Below are positions 1 to 5,501 of a stretch of DNA of 13,940 nucleotides, piece after piece. Below the pieces are notes generated by a model that had not been told where the DNA came from, did not search any database, and saw only the letters and a list, made by a program, of their open reading frames with translations. The stretch's first letter is position 1; each line of letters opens with the position of its first letter. Made by a program: the position numbers and the translations under genes. Source of the stretch: Rhodospirillaceae bacterium UBA4479 (GTDB lineage: Bacteria; Pseudomonadota; Alphaproteobacteria; Rhodospirillales; Casp-alpha2); the NCBI GenBank assembly GCA_002389175.1, contig DGNZ01000345.1, forward strand, positions 1 through 13,940, given 5' to 3'.

Positions 1-23
1 AAGCCAAACCAAGCCAAACAAAG
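1..23. repeat. 10-bp tandem repeat at the window edge
   Basis: AAGCCAAAC occurs at 1-9 and again at 11-19, each followed by one variable base, and a third partial unit AAG lies at 21-23. The array is cut by the window edge, so its true copy number is unknown. It is adjacent to the first palindromic repeat and holds no gene. Confidence 0.5.
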
Positions 24-28
24 GGAAG

Positions 29-89
29 TGTCACCCTGAACTTAATTCAGAGTCTCATTTAAATGTTAGACTGAATGAGAAGCTGAATT
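29..89. repeat. Degenerate palindromic repeat (TGTCACC type) with long stem
   Basis: The element opens with TGTCACC (29-35), followed by a small stem CTGAA (36-40)/TTCAG (46-50) around the loop CTTAA. This resembles the stem-CTTGA-stem design of the element at 1431-1540. A larger competing hairpin pairs 44-59 with 74-89: AATTCAG and TCTCATT pair with AATGAGA and CTGAATT, with a two-base AG/AG internal mismatch and a 14-nt loop. The assignment to the repeat family rests on the shared start and loop only. Confidence 0.5.
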
Positions 90-104
90 GCAATATGTCA
101 TCAC

Positions 105-170
105 TGTCATTCCCGCGCAGGCGGGAATCTAAGGGTCGGTTCATAGGCCCCCGCCTTCGCGGGGGTGACG
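105..170. repeat. Palindromic intergenic repeat, TGTCATTCCCGC type
   Basis: Two hairpins sit back to back. ATTCCCGC (109-116) pairs with GCGGGAAT (121-128) around GCAG, and CCCCCGC (148-154) pairs with GCGGGGG (159-165) around CTTC. The outer ends TGTCA (105-109) and TGACG (166-170) are near-inverted, so the whole unit is a composite palindrome of the kind scattered between genes in many alphaproteobacteria. It lies downstream of the oxidoreductase gene and might also help end or stabilise its transcript; that role is inference. Confidence 0.75.
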
Positions 171-185
171 GTGGGTTTGTGACGT

Positions 186-208
186 ATCAGAAGCCACATG
201 CTTCTGAT
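186..208 (-). terminator. Hairpin at the 3' end of the oxidoreductase gene
   Basis: ATCAGAAGC (186-194) and GCTTCTGAT (200-208) form a perfect 9-bp stem with a 5-nt loop, touching the last base of the TGA stop codon (208-210, read on the minus strand). No U-tract follows on the minus-strand transcript, so it may be a processed 3' end or a Rho-assisted stop rather than a standard intrinsic terminator. Confidence 0.4.
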
Positions 209-1221
209 CACACAAGTTTGACCAGCTGCTTTCCAACGTTGCGGCCTTGCAACATACCAATGAACGCATCGGGGGCGTTCTCCATGCCTTCGGCGATTGT
301 TTCGCGGTAAACCATTCTTTTGTCGGCGATCATAGCTTCAAGTTCGGCGCGCGCTTTCGGCCAGATATCCTTATGGTTTGTTAGCACGAAGCCTTCCATT
401 TTCAGTGACTTGTCGAAGAACAAATGCATGTTCTTGTTGCCGAAGGGCTCTCCGAGTTCGTTGTAGCGTGCGAGGACACCACAGACCGGAATGCGGGCGA
501 GGCGGTTACATTGCCCCATCACGGTTTCCAAAACCTCCCCGCCAACATTATCGAAATAGACATCGACACCGTTGGGCGCGGCCTCGGCCAGTTGCGCGGC
601 CAAGTCGTCGCGTTTGTAATCGATACAGGCGTCAAAGCCGAAAACATCGGTCACGGTACGACATTTTTCCGGCCCGCCTGCGATTCCCACGGCGCGGCAT
701 CCCATGTCTTTGGCCAATTGTCCGACCGTGCTACCAACCGACCCCGCAGCGGCAGAAACCACGACGGTTTCACCTGGCTTGGGGGCGCCGGTGATTTTTA
801 ACCCAACCCACGCCGTGACACCGGTTGAGCCGCAGGTGCCCAGATATGTCGATAGCGGCACATTGTTTTTTGGCTCGACCACGAAATCCAGGTCCGTGCC
901 ATCTGAAACCACGTGGGTTTGCCATCCCAATCGGCCCACGACATGTGTCCCTACGGGGTAATCAGGGTGTCGGGATTTGACGACACGGCCAAGCACACGC
1001 CCGACCATGACGTCGCCTGGCGAGAGGGTGTTGGGACTATATGTCCACCCCCCGCCCATCAGCATCCGCATATAGGGATCAAGCGACAGAAAGAGGTTTT
1101 CCAACAGAAATGCACCGTCACCCGGTTCTGGAATGGGGGTGTGGGCAATCTCAAAGTTATCCGATGTCGGCATGCCTTCGGGTGCAGATTTAAAAAGGAC
1201 CTGCGTATTGGTGTCGGTCAT
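208..1221 (-). CDS. NADP-dependent oxidoreductase (CurA / prostaglandin reductase-like MDR family)
   Basis: A 337-residue zinc-free medium-chain dehydrogenase/reductase of the group containing leukotriene B4 dehydrogenase/prostaglandin reductase and bacterial curcumin reductase CurA. The family uses NADPH to reduce the double bond of alpha,beta-unsaturated ketones and aldehydes in the cytosol. The N-terminal catalytic domain has the family's SLDPYMR segment near residue 47. The Rossmann domain carries the glycine-rich loop AAAGSVG at residues 157-163, with AGGPEKC about 20 residues later fitting NADPH phosphate binding. Length is normal for the family. The ATG at 1221 follows a purine-rich GAGAGA. 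It stands alone on its strand, with repeats on both sides. A tandem direct repeat about 105-145 bp upstream could be a control site. The physiological substrate cannot be read from sequence; a general role against reactive carbonyls is inferred. Confidence 0.93.
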   Translation of the reverse strand: MTDTNTQVLFKSAPEGMPTSDNFEIAHTPIPEPGDGAFLLENLFLSLDPYMRMLMGGGWTYSPNTLSPGDVMVGRVLGRVVKSRHPDYPVGTHVVGRLGWQTHVVSDGTDLDFVVEPKNNVPLSTYLGTCGSTGVTAWVGLKITGAPKPGETVVVSAAAGSVGSTVGQLAKDMGCRAVGIAGGPEKCRTVTDVFGFDACIDYKRDDLAAQLAEAAPNGVDVYFDNVGGEVLETVMGQCNRLARIPVCGVLARYNELGEPFGNKNMHLFFDKSLKMEGFVLTNHKDIWPKARAELEAMIADKRMVYRETIAEGMENAPDAFIGMLQGRNVGKQLVKLV

Positions 1222-1325
1222 GGGGGGATCTCTCTATTGGGGATGGGCTCAAAGATTAATTAGACATGGCGAGGGTGATCGCGCTTGGCAACCCGGAACC
1301 AATCTAAACTGGAATACTGAAACCT

Positions 1326-1364
1326 CTATTACTCATGCGTCTACTGGCTATTACTCATGTGTCT
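1326..1364. repeat. 17-bp direct repeat, 22-bp period
   Basis: CTATTACTCATGCGTCT (1326-1342) recurs as CTATTACTCATGTGTCT (1348-1364), 16 of 17 bases identical, offset by 22 bp, about two helical turns. The pair lies upstream of the oxidoreductase start, a position where tandem activator or repressor sites occur. A binding function is inference. Confidence 0.6.
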
Positions 1365-1430
1365 GCTCATACATCGTCCCGGAAACCGATAGGTTGTCAG
1401 TGACGATGCGAATTCTGTAATTATTAATAG

Positions 1431-1540
1431 TGTCATCCCAAACTTGATTTGGGATCCATGTTTAGCCAACAACAATTATTTGGCTGAAAGATGGGTCCCG
1501 GGTCTCCCCCGGATCAAGTCCGGGGTTGCCCGGAATGACA
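1431..1540. repeat. Composite palindromic repeat, TGTCATCCC...GGAATGACA
   Basis: The element is bounded by TGTCATCCC (1431-1439) and GGAATGACA (1532-1540), which are imperfect inverted ends. Inside are three hairpins: ATCCCAAA/TTTGGGAT with loop CTTGA (1435-1455), AGCCAA/TTGGCT (1464-1485), and CCCCGGA/TCCGGGG with loop TCAAG (1507-1525). TCAAG is the reverse complement of CTTGA, so left and right parts are diverged inverted copies of one unit. It belongs to a dispersed intergenic repeat type common in alphaproteobacteria and has no coding content. It lies just past the MarR gene and may shape that transcript's end. Confidence 0.8.
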
Positions 1541-1548
1541 AATCGAGA

Positions 1549-1932
1549 CTACGAATACTTCTGCGGCAGGCCTGACGGGTCGGCTTCTTGGATGCCTTGG
1601 GCGGCGCCGACCACGAGTTCGCCAAATTCGCGTAGGAAAATGGATCCCTTCACCGTGCGTTGGAGCAAGATGCTGCGGCGGTCGTTGGGATCGACCTTGC
1701 GGCGCAGCATGCCCAGGCCGCTTAGGCGATCAACGGCGCGGGTCACGGCGGGCTTGGTGACCATCAATAAATCCGACATGCCGCGCACCGTATGCGGCGG
1801 CGGCGTCAAGTAGACGGTCAGCAACAATGCCATCTGGCGGGCTGATAAATCGGGCGCATCACGGCGCACGCTGGCGACGGTGGCGCGTCGCCAAATATCC
1901 AGGCCGTCGAGTTCTGAAATTTCTATACTCAT
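1549..1932 (-). CDS. MarR-family winged-helix transcriptional regulator
   Basis: A 127-residue DNA-binding protein, slightly shorter than the usual 140-150 of MarR proteins, mainly at the C-terminal dimerisation helix. The winged helix runs from about residue 30 to 95. The recognition helix region is around VTKPAVTRAVDRLSGLG (58-74), and the wing carries DPNDRRS (81-87), close to the family's D-x-R-D/N-R-R pattern. It lies 64 bp behind the aminopeptidase on the same strand, so the two may share a transcript. A palindrome TTTCGA-TG-TCGAAA at 1952-1965, about 20 bp before the start, is a candidate autoregulatory operator. No clear Shine-Dalgarno precedes the ATG at 1932. The ligand is unknown; the aminopeptidase or the downstream oxidoreductase are plausible targets by position only. 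Confidence 0.88.
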   Translation of the reverse strand: MSIEISELDGLDIWRRATVASVRRDAPDLSARQMALLLTVYLTPPPHTVRGMSDLLMVTKPAVTRAVDRLSGLGMLRRKVDPNDRRSILLQRTVKGSIFLREFGELVVGAAQGIQEADPSGLPQKYS

Positions 1933-1951
1933 GCGGGCGCCGCCAAAATCG

Positions 1952-1965
1952 TTTCGATGTCGAAA
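1952..1965. promoter_or_regulatory. Candidate MarR operator palindrome
   Basis: TTTCGA (1952-1957) and TCGAAA (1960-1965) form a perfect 6-bp dyad with a 2-bp centre in the 64-bp gap between the aminopeptidase stop and the MarR start. The 2-nt centre cannot form an RNA loop, so a protein site is likelier than a hairpin. Binding is inferred from position. Confidence 0.4.
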
Positions 1966-1996
1966 TTTTTACGGGATTAAGGCGATGTCTCGCAAC

Positions 1997-3403
1997 CTAA
2001 AAATGTTTTTGGTGGGTCAGGGTGTACCTGGCTTCGATGGCGCTGTAGATCGCGCGCATGCCCATGGCCTCGCCACCTTCGGGTCGGCCTGGCTTGGATG
2101 ATACGTTCCATGCCATCAAATCGATGTGCGCCCAGGTGGTGTCACGTGGGGCAAAGTGCTGCAGGAACAGTGCTGCAGTGATCGCTCCACCATAGCCGCC
2201 TTCGGGGGAATTGGTCAGGTCGGCAGACTTGCCATCGATCATTTTGCGGTACCCCTTCCACAGTGGCATCCGCCACAGCGGGTCGTTGATCTGCATCCCC
2301 ATGTCCAAGACCGACGTGGTAAAGGCATCGTCGTCACAAAAGAATGCGGGGAGCTCGGTGCCAAGGGCAACGCGCGCGGCCCCGGTCAGGGTCGCGAAAT
2401 CGACGACCAATTCTGGTTTGCATTCTCCGGCGCGGGTCAGGGCGTCGGCCAATATGACGCGACCTTCGGCGTCTGTGTTGCCGATCTCAATCGTGGTGCC
2501 GGACCTTGTATCGACGATATCTAAGGGGCGCATGGCGTTGCCGGCGATGGCGTTTTCAACCGCGGGGATTAATACCTTCAGATGAATGGGCACGCCCATT
2601 GCCATGATGGCGTGGGCGATGCCCAACACGTTGGCGGCACCCCCCATGTCTTTTTTCATATACTTCATGCCCGCCGCAGGCTTGATATCAAGCCCGCCAC
2701 TATCGAAACAGACACCCTTGCCGACCAGAGCCACGGTCGGGTGTTTGGGATCGCCCCAGGTGATTTCGATCAGGCGGGGTTGGTCGGTGGCGGCGCGCCC
2801 GACGGCATGAATGGCGGGATAGTTTTCTTTGAGCAGTTGGTCGCCAACGGTGATGTCGCACGTGGCACCAAATTGACCTGCCAATTTAGCGGCGGCCTTG
2901 GCCAAGCCCTCGGGCCCTAAAATATTTGCCGGTGTGTTGATCAGATCACGGGCCAGGAACGTTGCCTCGGCCAATGCGCGGATACGTTTTTCATTAAAGT
3001 CTTTTGATAAATGAAGCCGCGCAGGCAGGTGTTCGCGCTTTATATAATTATCGAAGTTGTATCCACCGAGCACCCAACCCAGGGCCAGGTTATCTAAGTC
3101 CGCCTGATGGGGCGCGCCATTCACACCGTGCAGCGCGTATTCGCCGACGGGCAGGGCGGTCGCCAATTGCGCCACATCCCACATGCCGGGCGTGCCAGTA
3201 CCGATTCCGGCGACCACACAGTCGATGGCGCCATCGGGAGCGGGGACGATGACGAATTTCCCAGGCTTGGGCTTGAAGCGATTTGCCTGCAACCAAGCGG
3301 TCGTACTTTTAGGGGCGTCCTGGGCCCAATCTGAAAATGTGTCTTTAGAAACCAAAATGACCGGAATCGCATCATCTTCTGTGCTTAGAACTTTATCGAC
3401 CAC
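1997..3403 (-). CDS. Leucyl aminopeptidase family protein (peptidase M17)
   Basis: A 468-residue cytosolic dizinc aminopeptidase that removes N-terminal residues from peptides. All catalytic residues of the family are visible with correct spacing: K229 and D234 in GKGVCFDSGG, K241 in LDIKP, D252 in KKDMGG, and D311, E313 and R315 in the signature NTDAEGRVILADAL. These match bovine K250, D255, K262, D273, D332, E334 and R336. The N-terminal third is the more variable hexamer-forming domain. The start is GTG at 3403, chosen because GAGGAG (minus strand, 3410-3415) sits six bases upstream. It diverges from the glutathione S-transferase and may be co-transcribed with the MarR gene behind it. Which peptides it cleaves, and whether it equals PepA or the PepB-like branch, cannot be settled here. 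Confidence 0.95.
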   Translation of the reverse strand: MVDKVLSTEDDAIPVILVSKDTFSDWAQDAPKSTTAWLQANRFKPKPGKFVIVPAPDGAIDCVVAGIGTGTPGMWDVAQLATALPVGEYALHGVNGAPHQADLDNLALGWVLGGYNFDNYIKREHLPARLHLSKDFNEKRIRALAEATFLARDLINTPANILGPEGLAKAAAKLAGQFGATCDITVGDQLLKENYPAIHAVGRAATDQPRLIEITWGDPKHPTVALVGKGVCFDSGGLDIKPAAGMKYMKKDMGGAANVLGIAHAIMAMGVPIHLKVLIPAVENAIAGNAMRPLDIVDTRSGTTIEIGNTDAEGRVILADALTRAGECKPELVVDFATLTGAARVALGTELPAFFCDDDAFTTSVLDMGMQINDPLWRMPLWKGYRKMIDGKSADLTNSPEGGYGGAITAALFLQHFAPRDTTWAHIDLMAWNVSSKPGRPEGGEAMGMRAIYSAIEARYTLTHQKHF

Positions 3404-3409
3404 CGGGGG

Positions 3410-3415
3410 CTCCTC
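3410..3415 (-). promoter_or_regulatory. Shine-Dalgarno deciding the GTG start of the aminopeptidase
   Basis: GAGGAG on the minus strand lies six bases before GTG at 3403-3401. No ATG start fits the conserved N-terminus, so this site fixes the GTG as the start. Confidence 0.75.
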
Positions 3416-3520
3416 ATCGTTTCGCGCATGGCTGCCGCGTCTCTATGATGTCTGTCTGGCAACGCAAATTATATTATCCACGATATGGGTAAGATGCCCA
3501 GCTTTCGCCACCGAAAAGAT

Positions 3521-3548
3521 TTGCGAGCCGTTTCCCAATGCCTACACT
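3521..3548 (+). promoter_or_regulatory. Possible promoter of the glutathione S-transferase gene
   Basis: TTGCGA (3521-3526) and TACACT (3543-3548) are separated by 16 bp and match sigma-70 boxes at four of six bases each. A start of transcription near 3555 would leave a short leader before GGAGGA (3565-3570). The match is modest and untested. Confidence 0.3.
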
Positions 3549-3575
3549 CGGCCCCATTCAGATCGGAGGACCACC

Positions 3576-4229
3576 ATGAGCGGACTACTTGAAATTGTTA
3601 TCGGCAACAGGAACTACTCATCTTGGTCGCTTCGTGGTTGGTTGGCGATCAAGCACACTGGCCTGCTGTTCACAGAAATTTTCATCCCCTTAAATCAGCC
3701 TGAAACAAAAGCCCAGATCGCGGCCAATTCCAAAAGCGGCTTGGTCCCGGTGCTTAAAGTTGATGGTCATGAGGTCTGGGATAGCTTGGCGATCATCGAA
3801 ACGTTGAACGACCTGGCCCCTGATGCAGGACTATGGCCGGATGATTTTTCGACCCGTGCCCGCGCGCGTTCGGTCAGTGCTGAAATGCATTCCGGATTTT
3901 ACCCGCTACGGCGCGATATGCCGATGGATTTACGCAGCACACACACAGGTATTGGACACACCGAAGGCGCGCTCAAAAATGCGGCCCGCATCAGTGAACT
4001 GTGGACCGATTGCCGTGATGCCTATGGTGCAGGTGGCGATTATTTGTTCGGTGCCTGGTCCGCTGCCGACATGATGTACGCACCCGTTGTCGGACGCTTT
4101 CGCACATTCGGTATCCCGGTGGATGCCAAAGTGCAGAAATATCTGGATGCGGTATGGGCGCACCCAGATATGCGCGAATGGGTCCAAAGCGCCGTCGACG
4201 AGCCTTATACCATCGATATTTTTGGGTAG
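3576..4229 (+). CDS. Glutathione S-transferase family protein
   Basis: A 217-residue cytosolic GST-fold protein, of normal length. The N-terminal thioredoxin-like domain begins LEIVIGNRNYSSWSLRGWLA, with S15, S16 or S18 the probable glutathione-activating serine as in Ser-type GSTs. The cis-proline lies in GLVPVLKVDG (P58). The gamma-glutamyl site is D69-S70 where most GSTs have Glu-Ser, a conservative difference. The C-terminal half is all-helical, with the region around WSAADMMYAPVV matching the family's core helix and its N-capping Ser-x-x-Asp. The ATG at 3576 is chosen over upstream in-frame codons because GGAGGA (3565-3570) is five bases before it and homology starts there. Family members conjugate or reduce electrophiles with glutathione. 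The substrate is unknown. It diverges from the aminopeptidase. Confidence 0.92.
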   Translation: MSGLLEIVIGNRNYSSWSLRGWLAIKHTGLLFTEIFIPLNQPETKAQIAANSKSGLVPVLKVDGHEVWDSLAIIETLNDLAPDAGLWPDDFSTRARARSVSAEMHSGFYPLRRDMPMDLRSTHTGIGHTEGALKNAARISELWTDCRDAYGAGGDYLFGAWSAADMMYAPVVGRFRTFGIPVDAKVQKYLDAVWAHPDMREWVQSAVDEPYTIDIFG

Positions 4230-4254
4230 AAAATTTCTTAAATGAAGCGCGCAT

Positions 4255-4275
4255 ACAACAATGACTGAGTGTTGT
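4255..4275 (+). terminator. Weak hairpin after the GST gene
   Basis: ACAACA (4255-4260) pairs with TGTTGT (4270-4275) around a 9-nt loop, about 25 bases after the GST stop codon. The stem is short and AT-rich and has no U-run after it, so termination here is only possible. Confidence 0.2.
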
Positions 4276-4305
4276 CTTATAGCGGCGCACTGAAACCCTC
4301 GTCGG

Positions 4306-4334
4306 TTGCTATTCATAACGGTAAAGTTTATCGA
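4306..4334 (+). promoter_or_regulatory. Possible promoter of the efflux operon
   Basis: TTGCTA (4306-4311) and TATCGA (4329-4334) are 17 bp apart. The first matches the -35 consensus at four of six bases and the second matches -10 at three. The predicted transcript would start near 4341, just ahead of TAGGAG (4352-4357) and the ATG at 4366. No regulator gene adjoins the operon. This is a weak call. Confidence 0.25.
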
Positions 4335-4365
4335 TTGGGTGCGCTGCAGCATAGGAGTTTCAAAA

Positions 4366-5498
4366 ATGATTGTTCGCTTTCCTTTTATACGGTTTCAACA
4401 AATGGCATTTGCCGCAGCGATCATTGCGGTACCCCTCACCAACGCCGTCGCACAGGAACAGGGATCTGCGCCAAGCGTCATTGTGATTGAGGCCGCTGAA
4501 CAGGAAATAACGCCCGTTGTTAAGTATCCAGGACGTGCCGAAGCGGTCGAGACGGTTGAGCTTCGCGCCCGCGTTGAAGGTTTCCTAGAGCAAAGAAATT
4601 TCCGCGAAGGCGCTGACGTCGCCATTGGCGATGTTCTGTTCGTGATTGAGCAGGAGCCATACAAAATCGTTGTCGAGCAGCGCCGTGCCGAACTTGCTGC
4701 CGCTGTCGCGACCGAAAAAATGCCCAAGCGGATTTTAATCGTAAAAAATCATTGGCCAAACGCAACGACGTTTCGCAGGCATCGTTAGATCAATCAGAAG
4801 CAGACTTGGCCACAGCACAGGCGGCTGTTCTGCATGCGCAAGCGGAACTGCGAGCTGCCAACCTTGATCTCAACTATACCGAAATCCGCAGCCCCATTAA
4901 CGGTCGTACCAGTCGTGCAACCTATAGCGTTGGCAATCTAGTGAATTCATCAAGCGACCCGCTTGCTACGGTCACACGTTTCGATCCGATTTACGTCACC
5001 ATTAAGGTGAGCGAAGAACAGCTGATCGATGCACGCAAACGCGGTATTGATCTCGATAACCCGCCAGTTGCGCCGTCGCTTTTACTCTCGGACGGAACTA
5101 GTTATCCGTTCGAAGGTCGGTTCGAATATTTAGCGGCCCAAGTGGATCAGGGTACAGACACCATCACGGCCCGCGCCGAGTTTCCCAATGCTGAAAAGAT
5201 ATTGTTGCCCGGACAGTTTGTCAGCGTTTTGGTGCGCCAAAAAGCCCCTGAATTTGCCATCGCTGTTCCGCAAACAGCGGTACAACAGGATGCGAATGGC
5301 TATTTCGTGTTGGTCGTGGACCGGGAAGATACGGTCGAAATGCGCCGTGTCACTCTGGGCCGACAAGTCGATAGCGTGTGGGTTGTCCAAGACGGATTGG
5401 CGACCGGCGAGCGGGTCATCGTACAAGGGATCCAAAAAGCGGGTGTCGGCAAAAAGGTAAAACCGACGCTTAGCGGCAAGTCTGGAAAAGGGTCCTAA
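4366..5498 (+). pseudogene. RND efflux periplasmic adaptor (membrane fusion protein), frameshifted
   Basis: This is the AcrA/HlyD-type adaptor that links an inner-membrane RND pump to an outer-membrane channel. The ATG at 4366 has TAGGAG eight bases upstream. Residues 1-29 are a signal peptide ending AVA, followed by the beta-barrel/lipoyl segment with PGRAEAVETVELRARVEGFL. At the coiled-coil hairpin the frame breaks. After GAA AAA (4714-4719) the reading frame runs into a TAG at 4786-4788, giving only 140 residues. A -1 shift at the six-A run 4715-4720 restores NAQADFNRKKSLAKRNDVSQ and continues to TAA at 5496-5498. One extra A would give a normal 377-residue adaptor. The second half keeps the lipoyl strand SPINGRTSRATYSVGNLV and the barrel and membrane-proximal domains. 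Only non-ATG codons open the second part near the break. It is either a real inactivating lesion, a sequencing or assembly error in a homopolymer, or slippage-rescued. The pump gene starts three bases later and is intact. Confidence 0.85.
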
Positions 5499-5501
5499 CG
5501 G

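Larger units (their letters stand above)
1222..1548. other. 327-bp gene-free stretch upstream of the oxidoreductase
   Basis: No credible gene is present. The region holds the likely promoter of the minus-strand oxidoreductase, a 22-bp-period direct repeat at 1326-1364 and the composite palindromic repeat at 1431-1540, which ends eight bases from the MarR stop codon. No confident -35/-10 pair was assigned. Confidence 0.7.

Noticed and set aside
1326..1364. Possible CRISPR-like repeat-spacer unit
   Set aside because: Only two copies with a 5-bp gap occur, with no further units and no cas genes.
913..1420. Plus-strand open frames across the oxidoreductase start and its upstream gap
   Set aside because: They overlap the conserved minus-strand gene and repeats and show no family features or ribosome sites.
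3183..3575. In-frame upstream extension of the glutathione S-transferase frame
   Set aside because: It overlaps the aminopeptidase gene on the other strand, and GST homology begins exactly at the ATG at 3576 behind GGAGGA.
4714..4722. Programmed -1 ribosomal frameshift signal in the adaptor gene
   Set aside because: The heptamer C GAA AAA does not allow tandem tRNA re-pairing, I did not identify a clear downstream stimulatory structure, and adaptors of this family are normally encoded in one frame. A lesion or sequencing error is simpler.
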